The translations under genes were made by a program, and so were the position numbers. DNA of 46,988 nucleotides, from IMG/VR virus record IMGVR_UViG_3300025000_000167, positions 1-46,988 of that record; one strand, 5' to 3'. How positions within the stretch are numbered: position 1 is the first letter of the stretch; each line of letters opens with the position of its first letter. The DNA is from a virus. The notes under the pieces were generated by a model. The model was not told the DNA's origin, ran no database searches, and saw nothing but the letters and a program-made list of their open reading frames with translations. Of the stretch, positions 28,674-38,320 are shown in pieces.

Positions 28674-29092
28674 TTTTCACGCTCCCACTCAGCATATTCG
28701 GCAGACGATACCGTTTCATATTGTTCCGCCATCACTTCTATAATGGGAATTAAATACTCTTGGTTAGTGGTTCTAGCACGTTCAATGCAATCACTTTGAG
28801 GCGTCGGGAACACATGGAACCGTCTTATCCATTTGTCATTAATCCACTCATCTCTTCTTTTTTTAGTAATGGCTGTCGTGTCTAAAATAACTTTTGTATG
28901 CCCAGCAAAAAACAGTGCCTTTACCATGTACCTTGCCGTAGTCCACACGATAGGCTCTGCCGCTGGCACAAAGGGATAAACACCCATTGATTGACGAATA
29001 GCGTCACAGGAAACAATGGGTATACCCTGTTCTTTTGCCCATGTGCTTTTGCCGCTCCTTGGTAATCCGATAGTCATTATAAGCTCGTTCAT
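28670..29092 (-). CDS. P-loop kinase, polynucleotide kinase-like
   Basis: The product has 140 residues from MNELIMT (GGGAGGG upstream). P-loop GLPRSGKS at 9-16; VSCDAIRQ, then ILDTTAITKKRRD, as in T4 Pnk or zeta-type kinases. May phosphorylate 5' ends of RNA or DNA in repair, or a small molecule. It lies beside a metallophosphoesterase gene, so a nucleic-acid end-processing pair is possible. Confidence 0.7.
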   Translation of the reverse strand: MNELIMTIGLPRSGKSTWAKEQGIPIVSCDAIRQSMGVYPFVPAAEPIVWTTARYMVKALFFAGHTKVILDTTAITKKRRDEWINDKWIRRFHVFPTPQSDCIERARTTNQEYLIPIIEVMAEQYETVSSAEYAEWEREK

Positions 29093-29103
29093 ACCCTCCC
29101 CCT

Positions 29104-29946
29104 TCACATCAGTATTTTCTTTACGTCCTGAATGCCGCCGTCTATCTCTATCTGCACCGCCCCCAACTCAACCGGGTCATATCCGAACCGTTCAGCGTAG
29201 CCGGAACAGCCGAGGGCGAATAATTTAAGGAAAGAGCCGGTGTTGACGTACCAGCGGAGGTGATCTGGAATATACGCACTTTCCTGCGCCGTCTGCGTGT
29301 AATGCTGCTTGATGTACTCTCCACTGTCGGTCAGGTACAAAGAACGCTCTGGACGGGAAATTACAAGCTTGTGCGTGTGTCCCATTGCCATCAACACACA
29401 ATCCGCCGCTTTTGCTGCCAACTTCCGCTTGAGGCTCAATTTCATGTTGCTCTTGCGGCGTATGGGGTCATCGGCATGAGATGAAACATTGCCGTAGCCG
29501 TGAGTAGTGAAAAGTTTAAACCGTGTCTTTCCCTTACTGTCCGTCACAGTCAACTTGCTGGAATAAGTGCCGTATGGTACCTCCAACTGCTTGCACACTA
29601 CGTCACGGATGAAATTGATGTACTTGGATAGCTTGTAATCGTGGTTGCCATCGTTGATGTAAAGTATTTGTTTGGCTACAGGGCGTAATATGTCCGTTAC
29701 ACGCTCATACTGACGCATCGGGGTTATCAGCGTCTTATCGACTGTTTCCTCGTCAAACCGTTTATCGTCTACTGCAATGGATTCCGCAAGGTCGCCTAAC
29801 ACTATTAGCCGGTTGCTAGGCTTACTCCGCACCATATCTACCAATTGCCCGATACGGTCATAGTCAGTCAGGACGCAACCAACATGAAAATCACTTGCCA
29901 GGTACAGATTGAACTTCTGAGGCAAAGCGTGAGTGAATAACTGCAT
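29104..29946 (-). CDS. Metallophosphoesterase
   Basis: The product has 280 residues. Motifs of calcineurin-like enzymes in order: DFH (19-21), GDL (51-53), GNHD (100-103), THG (148-150), GHTH (189-192). Uses two metals to cleave phosphoesters; substrate unknown, possibly nucleic acid. SD AAAGGAG. Next to the kinase gene. Confidence 0.8.
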   Translation of the reverse strand: MQLFTHALPQKFNLYLASDFHVGCVLTDYDRIGQLVDMVRSKPSNRLIVLGDLAESIAVDDKRFDEETVDKTLITPMRQYERVTDILRPVAKQILYINDGNHDYKLSKYINFIRDVVCKQLEVPYGTYSSKLTVTDSKGKTRFKLFTTHGYGNVSSHADDPIRRKSNMKLSLKRKLAAKAADCVLMAMGHTHKLVISRPERSLYLTDSGEYIKQHYTQTAQESAYIPDHLRWYVNTGSFLKLFALGCSGYAERFGYDPVELGAVQIEIDGGIQDVKKILM

Positions 29947-30199
29947 ACGACTCCTTTCGATATACCCGCGTACCTTCCCGGCAGAATATGCAATCTACAT
30001 AGTCCTCGTCCATTTCGGGGTGAAGAACCGCCGCACATTTTAAGCAAAGCCCTTGCTCCCTCCGTCTTTGCCGTACCCTTAGCATCCTTCTACGGTTGTT
30101 CTCGGCGTGAATGTCGCAACAATGCCCCACGGTTGCGGGGCGGGAGCACTCCCGGCATAATCCGGATTCAATATGGCGGCGTTTACCTGCGGCGTTCAA
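29891..30199 (-). CDS. Cys-rich basic protein
   Basis: The product has 102 residues from TTG (LNAAGKR), overlapping the previous stop (TTGA), with AAGGAG 10 bases upstream. Two CxxC-type pairs (CRECSRP, CLKCAAV) and one CIFC form a zinc cluster of the HNH or FYVE-like kind but without a His-Asn-His. Overlaps the metallophosphoesterase gene by 56 bases. Nucleic-acid binding is likely from charge. Confidence 0.5.
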   Translation of the reverse strand: MNAAGKRRHIESGLCRECSRPATVGHCCDIHAENNRRRMLRVRQRRREQGLCLKCAAVLHPEMDEDYVDCIFCREGTRVYRKESYAVIHSRFASEVQSVPGK

Positions 30200-30354
30200 A
30201 CGTGTGCTACTCCTTCGTGATAGTCGGGGCAATGGTCACACTTGCCACAGGTGGCGATACGCGGCTCCCCCCGTTCGATGCAGACAAAAAACAGCGCCTC
30301 CGGCTCCTTGCGCCATGGGTAGACTAGGCGATCTGGACCTCTCCCGCTTTCCAC
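30196..30354 (-). CDS. Small Cys-rich protein overlapping endolysin end
   Basis: The product has 52 residues from GTG (VESGRGP) inside the end of the endolysin gene. CGKCDHC cluster. Supported by the coupling to the next gene; SD weak. Confidence 0.35.
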   Translation of the reverse strand: MESGRGPDRLVYPWRKEPEALFFVCIERGEPRIATCGKCDHCPDYHEGVAHV

Positions 30355-30746
30355 TTTGCCTGTACTGTTCGCCATGTCTTATCCTCCACATGAGGCGCAT
30401 CAAAGATAGTGGTGAAATAGAAACCGGAGGTTAGCCCCAATTCTCGCGCAATATCCGCCATTGTCTGCCATGTCGCTTTAGGCGCTTCCCACCAGATACG
30501 ACCATCCCGACGCATTGGGGCAAGGTCGGCAGCTAGTCCAAAATTGTGAGCGGAGGAACCGGGACGCGCATTTGTGACTACTTTCCCCGGTGCCGTTCTC
30601 CCCTGCTCATACAGCTTGAGCTGTTCCGCCATTGTGCGCCGGCCAGAGGTGATAACCCATTTAAGTTTCGTTGTCATCTCGGTGCGGTGTATCAGCTCCT
30701 TCACCTTCTCCGCAAACTCCGGTTCTAGCGTCTCTATTCTGCTCAT
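30324..30746 (-). CDS. M15-type endolysin (D-Ala-D-Ala / L-Ala-D-Glu peptidase-like)
   Basis: The product has 140 residues. Zinc-site motif SSAHNFGLAADL gives His 67 and Asp 74; His 119 lies in DAPHVED; SGRRT near 34-38 matches the VanY/M15 fold. It cuts peptidoglycan peptides after the holin opens the membrane. No signal peptide. SD AAGGAG. Holin-like gene is two genes upstream. Confidence 0.85.
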   Translation of the reverse strand: MSRIETLEPEFAEKVKELIHRTEMTTKLKWVITSGRRTMAEQLKLYEQGRTAPGKVVTNARPGSSAHNFGLAADLAPMRRDGRIWWEAPKATWQTMADIARELGLTSGFYFTTIFDAPHVEDKTWRTVQAKWKAGEVQIA

Positions 30747-30781
30747 ATTGCTTGCACTCCTTCCATTTACAATGCGTCCAC

Positions 30782-30895
30782 CTATCGTAATTGTGGTGCT
30801 GGCAATGAAACATTTTCACCCCGCTTGCTGCACCCGGCGCAGAGTTTACCTAGTCCGTGGTGTCCGTACTCCCGGTAAATCGGGCAATAGGTCAT
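30782..30895 (-). CDS. Small Cys-containing protein between holin and endolysin
   Basis: The product has 37 residues. Strong SD (AAGGAG) before the ATG. CP...CAGC resembles a small zinc ribbon with two His in between. Unknown. Confidence 0.5.
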   Translation of the reverse strand: MTYCPIYREYGHHGLGKLCAGCSKRGENVSLPAPQLR

Positions 30896-30904
30896 GTTGG
30901 CTCC

Positions 30905-31129
30905 TTACTTTAGGAAAAAGCCCTTCACCAGCTCAGTAATCCCCACTTCATTGATTACCCAAAACGACAACCCGCCAATGATCCAATTTTTGACCTTGGC
31001 AAAGTCAGAGGAAAGGGTGGTAAGGCTACTATTAAGCGTGGTCAATATTGCGTCGTGGTCCGTAATCTTCCCCTCCGCTCTGGTCAATCGTTGCTCATGG
31101 CCTATAATAAGGTTGTCGTCATGGTCCAC
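30905..31129 (-). CDS. Holin-like (XhlA-type) protein
   Basis: The product has 74 residues from GTG (VDHDDNL), 8 bases after GGAGG. A coiled coil (AILTTLNSSLTTLSSDFAKV) is followed by one C-terminal membrane segment (WIIGGLSFWVINEVGI) and a basic end, the layout of XhlA/hemolysin-type proteins. It would permit endolysin access. A longer frame reaches 31213 but has no SD. Confidence 0.65.
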   Translation of the reverse strand: MDHDDNLIIGHEQRLTRAEGKITDHDAILTTLNSSLTTLSSDFAKVKNWIIGGLSFWVINEVGITELVKGFFLK

Positions 31130-31197
31130 TCTCTCCACCTCCTCACAGTGTTTGAAGTTCGTTTGCCAGGATGCTGCGTTCGTGGGGTTGGTACATA

Positions 31198-34100
31198 TCA
31201 GTTGCAGGTACATCCCCCGCCAGAATCGACGGCAGAGGAACAGTAGCCCAAGGTTTTCCCATCAGACTTCCAGCAGATTACTTTGTTTGCTGAACCGCCG
31301 TTTTGAAAAGTTGCTGCGCCACCATAGGTAATTCTAAACTTTTCAGCCGCTACCCCATTTGTTGCAGGAGCAAAAATAATGTCTCCGGTGTCATCGTCAT
31401 TGTTTGAGCGTACCGCAGCAACCTGTCCTAAAAGTTGGTTTGTAGCCCCACTGTCGGTAGCTCGGAAAGCTATGGCAGAACCGAAACCATCAGCCATATC
31501 ATTGGTGGTGATGTGGTTTACAGCAAATGAGGCGCGATATACATTTGTTTCAGTGTGTGACCGTGAAGATTGCATGGATAAGGAGTTGGCATTGGTGAAT
31601 GTGAGTAAACCACCTGTTAAACGGCCATACTCGGTATTGTCTTCTGTGAAAGTAATATACCCGTCTCCGGTGTCGGTCGTTGTTATTGCTGTATCTCCGG
31701 TAGAGATACTTGTAGCCGTTCCTGAATTACCATCGTCCATCACGTACCAACCTTCATAAGTTCCGGCCAAATATTTGAAATGAACCCCTTTGCCGGTTGG
31801 TATAGAGTAAGAACCGTCTACTACCCCATTCAATTTCTGCCCAGCCGACAGCGGGGCTATTGTTTGCGCGTTGGCGTTATTGTTACGGATAAAGATAGAA
31901 AATCCATTAATTGAGGGATAGGCAGGAAGCCTTGTTATGGTGGTGCCACCTGTGTCGGTCAGGAATATAGCATTGTCGCCCGCTGCTATTGTCCCGGCTG
32001 GGGCAATTACTTTTACCGCAGGGATTGCTGTGATAGTTTCCCACTGCCCATTGCCGTCTGCATCGGTGGCTGTCCATACGTAGCCATCGGTGGCTGTCGC
32101 ATGGTCTATTTTAAGTGCAGGAGTGGTGAGCAATGCCCCTGTTTTATTGACCGTAATGTTTCCGGCACTTGTCAGCGTCAACACGTCATTTGCAGATGCG
32201 CCGGTGGTCGCCGTATTGTCAGGATTGAGGTTAAATATGAGTGAGTGGCTAGTATCTGATGCTGTGTGGCTAGCTGTAGCCTTGGCGTAAATATAGACAA
32301 GGGGGTTTGTTACTGATGCAGCAGAAACATCGTCGGTCGATTGGTATGTTCTCCAATCCAGTGCAGCAAACATATCCCCGCTTTGCGCTCTCAATGGAGA
32401 TGCTATGGTCCCCCTCGACCAACGCTGTGAAAGTGCTGCCGGGGTGGCCGCTGGCGCTGGCGCTGTATCGACGGCAGCAGTGTACAGCCATCCCGCACCC
32501 AAGCCGCTTGCAAGACTCCTTTTCAATATTATTCTGGAATTGGAATCAAAAGTAAGATCATCCGACCCTTCAAGCGCCCCACTGCTATTAAACTGTATTG
32601 TCCGGTCATTGCCGCCCGGTGTTCCAGCCCCACCAGTATCATAGTTAGTATTCCCGGTGCCTGAATCAGTTATTGCCGTTGTCACCAGTGACGAGCCTAT
32701 ATTTTGTCCATAAAACGAATCACTGATAGACGCTCCAAGACTCACACCTTTGGTTTTTACAATGCCCCGCGAAGTCCAGAACGTAGGTGATGAGGCGGGA
32801 GTATTCCCGGTGTTGCTATCTTGCAATGAGTGGTAAACAACGCCGCTTGATAGCACTGTGTCCCACATCTTATAGGTAGTCCCGGCAGAGTAAGTCGCAG
32901 GGTTGACCGAGTTAAAATTGTTGCCTACAACTTGCACGTTGGTTGCTGTGCCAGTGGCGGAAACATAATAGGCGTCTGTTTCGACTACTGAACCCGTAGA
33001 ACCAACAAGCATATTCTGAAATGTGTTACCGTTGATTTGCACGTTAGAAGTGCTGTCAACTAAAATATATTCGTGAGTATTGTTGGAAATCTGGTTGTTC
33101 TTAATACTGATAGTCTTAGCACCAGCAGATCCATCCACCCTTACTCCGTATTTTCCTGACCGGATATTGTTGTCGTGAATATTAATACCTTCGGCGGCTT
33201 GTACCAAAATACACGCATCGTCAACATTGGCGTCGATCTGATTGCCAACAACCGTCACCATGCTGGAAACCATCGTTGACTCCCCGGTTATTACGGAACT
33301 TGTCAGTAATAGTGGGGCGGAACCGGCAGAACCTTTTGATACTTGGAATATTCGGTTTCCCATGATAACGGAGTTTTTCAGCCCCATTGCCTTTAGCGCA
33401 TACTCAGTGTTGGTGCCGTTGCCGTGAAAAACATTGTTAATAATCTGGTAGCCCTGCATCCGTTCCAGTTCAGCTACAGGGTTCCCACCATAAAACCAGT
33501 TATTTACTATGTAACCATCATTGGTCTGCCCCTTGTATGCTCCATTGTCAACATGGGTAAACGTCTTGATAAGCGGCTTAGTGGGAGTGGCATAGATATT
33601 CTGAATGTGCATCCCGTAAAGGATAATATCCTGATCATTGGAAGGGTGAGTTGTGGCGTAATCAAGTACGGTTATGTCACTATTGGCAACAATCCCCGTA
33701 GCATCGTTATTTAGCCTTCTGCCAAACTGCCCAATAAGAGGCATGGCGTATTCATTGGTAAGGGTGGCGGTCACAAGATAGCGTTTCCAGGGGAACACAA
33801 CCGGAATACCATAGGATGAATTATTACCAGACAATACCGCTGCCGCGTCTATGGCTGCCTGTATCGCTGCCGTATCGTCGGTTACACCATCTCCGACTAC
33901 TCCATAATCAAGAACATTAACAAAACGCCCACTGTTTAATGCGTTGGCTACTGCGGGAGGAAGTTCGCTATAATCCAATATTCCCGCTTTGCTCGCATAA
34001 GTTGCCTCCACCTCATCCACCGTAGCCCTGCCCCCACCTGCGGAGGTGTATTCGTTAAACCCGGCGATGGTCTTGTACGTGGAGGCGGCGGTGGTGGTGG

Positions 34101-34554
34101 CTAGCTTGGTGTTTATTTGCGTCTGTGCCGCACTGGTCAACCCAGCAATGTAGCTGAACTCTGTAGCGGTGGGCGTTGCGTTGCCTTTGTAAGAAGTAGC
34201 ATCCCCACTGAAACCACCTCCCGCTATTGCCGACGAAAGGTTATCCAGCACAGCATCAAGGCCGGTTATTGCGCTTCTTGGGTGCTGGTCGGCAGTATCC
34301 CTCCCGGTAAGGTTGCCGTGAACAGTTACCCCCCCGCCCCCTATCGCCTGCCCGTTGTATGTCGGACCAGCGCCAAATTTCAACAGTGTTGAATGGTTAG
34401 GAAATACTTGATCGTCACCACCCTCCCTGTGAGAATTTGCGTGTTTCTTTATTACGGCAGTTGAACCGCCGATTGGGGGAGAACCGGCTATTGCAATCGT
34501 GACGATTAAAGCCAGTGTAATTATCAGGGAAACAGGGAGAGACTTCTTGAACAT
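31198..34554 (-). CDS. Tailspike with pectate-lyase-type beta helix
   Basis: The product has 1118 residues from MFKKSLP (AAGGGG upstream). A hydrophobic, signal-like start (LIITLALIVTIAIAGSPP), a head-binding region to about 190, then FVNVLDYGVVGDGVTDDTAA, the Pectate_lyase_3 signature at the entrance of a right-handed beta helix. Repeated N-rich turns (VQINGNTFQNM, INIHDNNIRSG) continue to about 600. The C-terminal 400 residues are Gly/Ser/Thr-rich and end in a Cys cluster (CTCN). It should bind and perhaps cut surface polysaccharide. The signal-like N-terminus is unusual for a virion spike. Confidence 0.8.
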   Translation of the reverse strand: MFKKSLPVSLIITLALIVTIAIAGSPPIGGSTAVIKKHANSHREGGDDQVFPNHSTLLKFGAGPTYNGQAIGGGGVTVHGNLTGRDTADQHPRSAITGLDAVLDNLSSAIAGGGFSGDATSYKGNATPTATEFSYIAGLTSAAQTQINTKLATTTAASTYKTIAGFNEYTSAGGGRATVDEVEATYASKAGILDYSELPPAVANALNSGRFVNVLDYGVVGDGVTDDTAAIQAAIDAAAVLSGNNSSYGIPVVFPWKRYLVTATLTNEYAMPLIGQFGRRLNNDATGIVANSDITVLDYATTHPSNDQDIILYGMHIQNIYATPTKPLIKTFTHVDNGAYKGQTNDGYIVNNWFYGGNPVAELERMQGYQIINNVFHGNGTNTEYALKAMGLKNSVIMGNRIFQVSKGSAGSAPLLLTSSVITGESTMVSSMVTVVGNQIDANVDDACILVQAAEGINIHDNNIRSGKYGVRVDGSAGAKTISIKNNQISNNTHEYILVDSTSNVQINGNTFQNMLVGSTGSVVETDAYYVSATGTATNVQVVGNNFNSVNPATYSAGTTYKMWDTVLSSGVVYHSLQDSNTGNTPASSPTFWTSRGIVKTKGVSLGASISDSFYGQNIGSSLVTTAITDSGTGNTNYDTGGAGTPGGNDRTIQFNSSGALEGSDDLTFDSNSRIILKRSLASGLGAGWLYTAAVDTAPAPAATPAALSQRWSRGTIASPLRAQSGDMFAALDWRTYQSTDDVSAASVTNPLVYIYAKATASHTASDTSHSLIFNLNPDNTATTGASANDVLTLTSAGNITVNKTGALLTTPALKIDHATATDGYVWTATDADGNGQWETITAIPAVKVIAPAGTIAAGDNAIFLTDTGGTTITRLPAYPSINGFSIFIRNNNANAQTIAPLSAGQKLNGVVDGSYSIPTGKGVHFKYLAGTYEGWYVMDDGNSGTATSISTGDTAITTTDTGDGYITFTEDNTEYGRLTGGLLTFTNANSLSMQSSRSHTETNVYRASFAVNHITTNDMADGFGSAIAFRATDSGATNQLLGQVAAVRSNNDDDTGDIIFAPATNGVAAEKFRITYGGAATFQNGGSANKVICWKSDGKTLGYCSSAVDSGGGCTCN

Positions 34555-34574
34555 TGGCAAACCCCTTTTGCTAG

Positions 34575-34591
34575 CCAAAGTATTATGTTTG
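34575..34591 (+). promoter_or_regulatory. Operator-like palindrome, site H
   Basis: CCAAAGTATTATGTTTG, a weaker member of the family, containing the -10 of the tailspike promoter on the other strand. Confidence 0.45.
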
Positions 34592-34610
34592 ATGACTAGA
34601 CGTGTTTCAG
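34582..34610 (-). promoter_or_regulatory. Weak tailspike promoter
   Basis: On the minus strand CTGAAA (34610-34605), 17 bases, CATAAT (34587-34582). Overlaps site H and the end of the upstream gene. Confidence 0.4.
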
Positions 34611-35108
34611 CGCACCAGAAATCTTAGCAGCCTTCTCCGCTATCTCTTCTTCTTCGCCCTCTGCCGCCCATGCCACATTTCCCGCTTCGGCTTCCGCTTT
34701 CATAGCGTTCATATCGTGAACAATGTCGCCAGATTTGGTAACGGCCATGTCAATGGTGTCTAATCCGTCACGTTTCGGGTAGCCAAGGAGCAAACTTTCA
34801 GCATTGCCGCCTTTTCTAAGGTCTTTTTTAGCCTGAAATATCGAATCAGCCATAGAACCGCCGTAAATACCCTGTACGGCTCTCTTGTCTATTACAAAGG
34901 CATTGCCCTTACCGTCAGGCCAAAATACCTTTGTGGTCGCAATACGGGAGTCGAGTTTTAGCGCCTTTGCCTCCGAAATTGTCATTTTGACCACCGGCTT
35001 GAGGTCGGGAGCTATTTCCTGTAATTCAAGCGAATCGGCCCCGGTTACTGCTGCTCCTTCAAGGTCGTCGTGAGTGGGGCGGGGGATATATCTGTATGGT
35101 GTGAACAT
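34596..35108 (-). CDS. Hypothetical virion-region protein
   Basis: The product has 170 residues with an acidic Ala/Glu-rich C-terminus (AAEGEEEEIAEKAAKISGAL). Lies between ejection protein and tailspike genes. No family recognised; perhaps a minor virion or chaperone protein. Confidence 0.6.
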   Translation of the reverse strand: MFTPYRYIPRPTHDDLEGAAVTGADSLELQEIAPDLKPVVKMTISEAKALKLDSRIATTKVFWPDGKGNAFVIDKRAVQGIYGGSMADSIFQAKKDLRKGGNAESLLLGYPKRDGLDTIDMAVTKSGDIVHDMNAMKAEAEAGNVAWAAEGEEEEIAEKAAKISGALKHV

Positions 35109-35126
35109 AATTTACCGCCTTTCATG

Positions 35127-36923
35127 TTACTGTTTACGCCTAGTTCTAGCTCCGATGAATGGATCGTAATACGTCGCTTCCGGTTGTTGTAAATTCAATG
35201 GGGTGCGAGGTAGTGAGTTGTTGGGGGATAAAGGCGCTTGCAAATTAATTGGTGTTCTTGTTGCTGAAGGGTTGCTAGCCGGTATACGCGTTCCAATAGC
35301 AAAATCGCTTAGGGTTATTGGCCCTCTTGGCAAGTTGTTAGGGTTCCTATTGTTTGGCTGGTTTTGGGTAGGCCGTCTCGCTCCAATAGTTTTATCGAAA
35401 TAAGTAGACACCTCCGGCAGCGGTATCGGGTCAGGTGTTGGTGGCCCCATGGGAGATTGCTTGTTTTTGAGTTTGTCCACCCGTTCAAACATTTTCTTGA
35501 TTGCCGTGTCAGGCTTGTTCATGTGCTTCATCCGCGCCTTAATCGCCTGCATCGTTCCCGCTTTTGCCATGCCTACCGGGTCGAGCCGCAACAAGGCGGA
35601 TACAGCCTCTGCGCCTGTCGCAACATTGGCTATATCAAAAAACCCGTTGGGCGCAGCTCTGCCGCTTACAACTGCGCGTTGGTTTACGTCCTTCTCCAAA
35701 GCCTTGAGTGCGCCATACTTATTTTTAATCTGCTGGTATCCCGGCCCCTCAAGGTTGGTGATAGTGTCGTCAAGGGACCGGCGCAAGGTGTTAACAATGG
35801 CCGCATCAACAGCTACTTTTGAAGCGGCGTCGTAGGAGGGGTTTTTGTAAAAAGCCTCAAGGGATGCGTTGTAAGAAGCAATTGCGCTTTGTGCCTGTTC
35901 GGGAGTGTACGCGCCACGCTTTGTGTATGTGTCGGCCATCTTCTTTGCGTAGGCTACTAATCCCGGCTTCATGTCTTGCAATGCTACGTTGCCGATAATT
36001 GGCGCGAGTTCTGCGGCCACACCGTCAAGTGGGACTATTGCCCCCGCTTCCCCTGCCGCCTGCTTCATTCCATCGTACTCTTTAAAAACAATTCGCTTTG
36101 CCTGGTCTATGGCTTGGGCAAATTGTGAGTTGGTTTCTGGTAGTTTACCTCGTACCACTTCCCCTTTCGCCGTGGTCAACTCTAGCGCGTCCTTATTGTC
36201 GATGATGGTTTCCACAGTAGTTTTGGCGTTCTGATTATAAGCCCTAACTTGGGGGTCGGTACGCTTGCCGGATACAGGGGGGCGAATGCCTTTCTTTACT
36301 CCGTATTCAATGGCAAAATTAATATCCGGTTCCATGTTTTTGGGTGTGTTTTTGTAAGCCTGCCGTACCTTTGCCGCCTTGCTCACTGCCTTACCAGCGC
36401 CCAACAGTGCTGCGGTATCCATACCGGCTTCTATCCCACCACGAACAATATCGCCGCCAACAGTATTAGGTAGTGCGCGGTTTACCTTGTCAACGCCGTA
36501 ACTCAACACTTCGCCCATCATCGAGGATTCCATGGGACCTTCAAGTACCGGCCTTGACTGAATCAATTGAGATGCCTTGTCCACACCAACAAAAGGAGCG
36601 GCGGCTATTCCGGCAAGGCCAGATAATGACTTAATCGCGGCGTTTGCCGGGGCGGTTACAGCTTCCTGTGCAAGTCTGAACGGTTCCTTGACCACGTTGG
36701 CTGCAGTTTCTTTTGCAGGTGTGTTTCTTATACGCGTTCCCAGCGTCCCTTCGTTGCGAAGAAACTCTTCCCGGTTTTTTGCCCACGTTGCGTCATTTTG
36801 TGGCATGGGTGTGGATTGTCCTGTACCCGCTATGGCTTCCAATTCAGCATCAGAGTATTGCGAAAGGTCGCCATTGTTGGCAATTGCCGCCAATTCCTCA
36901 TCACTGTATTTATCGAGCGCCAT
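35127..36923 (-). CDS. Large ejection/internal virion protein
   Basis: The product has 598 residues. N-terminus has two repeats of the type KYSDEELAAIANNG and QYSDAELEAIAGTG, seen in phage internal and ejection proteins. Helical, Ala/Lys-rich middle; Pro/Asn-rich C-terminal part with repeats (RTPINLQ, RTPLNLQ). Likely injected with DNA as one of the P22 gp7/gp16/gp20-type set. TAATG overlap with the preceding gene. Confidence 0.65.
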   Translation of the reverse strand: MALDKYSDEELAAIANNGDLSQYSDAELEAIAGTGQSTPMPQNDATWAKNREEFLRNEGTLGTRIRNTPAKETAANVVKEPFRLAQEAVTAPANAAIKSLSGLAGIAAAPFVGVDKASQLIQSRPVLEGPMESSMMGEVLSYGVDKVNRALPNTVGGDIVRGGIEAGMDTAALLGAGKAVSKAAKVRQAYKNTPKNMEPDINFAIEYGVKKGIRPPVSGKRTDPQVRAYNQNAKTTVETIIDNKDALELTTAKGEVVRGKLPETNSQFAQAIDQAKRIVFKEYDGMKQAAGEAGAIVPLDGVAAELAPIIGNVALQDMKPGLVAYAKKMADTYTKRGAYTPEQAQSAIASYNASLEAFYKNPSYDAASKVAVDAAIVNTLRRSLDDTITNLEGPGYQQIKNKYGALKALEKDVNQRAVVSGRAAPNGFFDIANVATGAEAVSALLRLDPVGMAKAGTMQAIKARMKHMNKPDTAIKKMFERVDKLKNKQSPMGPPTPDPIPLPEVSTYFDKTIGARRPTQNQPNNRNPNNLPRGPITLSDFAIGTRIPASNPSATRTPINLQAPLSPNNSLPRTPLNLQQPEATYYDPFIGARTRRKQ

Positions 36924-38317
36924 TACTTGCCCCCTGCCCTGCGGCGTGCGAGTTCTGCCGCTGCCTGTTGCGGAGTTATCGGCTGTTTCGGCGGTTGCTT
37001 GTTGTCTAGTGCATTCTTACGCGGCACAACTCGTTCAGGATTGTACCCGTAATCCCGCGCAAGCCCCTTGTATTCGCCTACGCGGTTGTTGTACTGCTGA
37101 GAGGCAATAACCGAGAAGTTATCAACCATGCGCTGAAGTGCAGCCCGTTCGGTTGCATCTAAGCCAGCACCGCCCTTTTGTATCTTGTCCCACTTACCCT
37201 TAATGCGGCTGAGAACAGACAAATCTTGCGGGGTACGGGCATATTCCGATTCACGCACAACAGAGGCAGGGTCAAGCATCTTATTAAAGATGGTGATAAT
37301 AGATTGGTCTACAGCAACATTAGACCCCTTGCCCTGTTCGGCAAGCGCCTTGACCGCCCGTTGTGTCTGCGCTTCCACTGTCGGGTATTCCTTAACTTCC
37401 GGCAGTGATAGGAACTCTTTTCTAAGGTCACGTTCGTCCTTAAAGTCTCGCCGCTGTTCGTTGTTGATAGTGATACGAGGGGCAGGCGCTACGCTGGTTG
37501 TCTGCGCTATGTTCTTTGGAGCGCCGAGGGCGAAGTTTTGCAATAAGCCGGTTTCCTGCGAACGTCCTACGCCGATAGAGTACGGTTCAGGAGCTCCCAT
37601 CGGCTTCTCTTTCCAATACTCCCGGTTCATGTCGGCAAACCGTTTAATGTCCTCCCCCTGGAACACGCCGGGATATTGAGAGGCAAGGTCGGCATAAGCG
37701 GCTTGAAGTTCACTCAGGTTTTTGTATGACCCGCGCTCAATTTCGGCAAGTTTGCGGTAGGCGTCGGGAGTGTAGCCGCGAACGTTTGACTTGTACGCCG
37801 TCTCCTGCTGTGTTGCCCCGGCCTTAGTCCAATCATCCATCTTCCCGCCAGCCTCCTTCATAAAGGCCGACAGTTCGCCCGGTGTCATGTTGGCTGCTAC
37901 CTGGTTAAGCGGCGTGTTGGGGTCTTTCTGGAAAGCGGAAATTAGTTTGCCATACCCGCCAGCAAGGTCTTTCTTCTGCAACCCCTCTTCCTGCTGCTTG
38001 TCTATCGCTCCCAACACCTTCGCGCCGGTTTCGAAGTCGGGCGAGTAAACTCCGGTGCCTATCTTGGTCTTTAGCTGCCGGAAGCGGTCGCGTTGAGTAG
38101 GAATGCTGCCGCTCAGTATCCCGCCGGAGGGGTTATCGTCCCATTGCGGTTGCGTTTCAGGGGCGGACTGTGCCAGCGCAAAGTCGGACAACACTTGCCG
38201 GTTATTGTCCACCGTGTTGTTTTCTTTGATCGACTTATACAGCCCCATCCAATCATTCGCCATTTCAGGGGCTATCTTTGCCGCGCCAAGGGCTAATGCC
38301 CATCCCGGTATCGACAT
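36923..38317 (-). CDS. Ejection/internal virion protein
   Basis: The product has 464 residues, helical, with long coiled stretches and no catalytic motif visible. Third member of the internal-protein cluster 35-40 kb. Expected to leave the capsid with DNA and help cross the envelope. Identity by position and composition. Confidence 0.6.
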   Translation of the reverse strand: MSIPGWALALGAAKIAPEMANDWMGLYKSIKENNTVDNNRQVLSDFALAQSAPETQPQWDDNPSGGILSGSIPTQRDRFRQLKTKIGTGVYSPDFETGAKVLGAIDKQQEEGLQKKDLAGGYGKLISAFQKDPNTPLNQVAANMTPGELSAFMKEAGGKMDDWTKAGATQQETAYKSNVRGYTPDAYRKLAEIERGSYKNLSELQAAYADLASQYPGVFQGEDIKRFADMNREYWKEKPMGAPEPYSIGVGRSQETGLLQNFALGAPKNIAQTTSVAPAPRITINNEQRRDFKDERDLRKEFLSLPEVKEYPTVEAQTQRAVKALAEQGKGSNVAVDQSIITIFNKMLDPASVVRESEYARTPQDLSVLSRIKGKWDKIQKGGAGLDATERAALQRMVDNFSVIASQQYNNRVGEYKGLARDYGYNPERVVPRKNALDNKQPPKQPITPQQAAAELARRRAGGK

Positions 38318-38320
38318 TGT

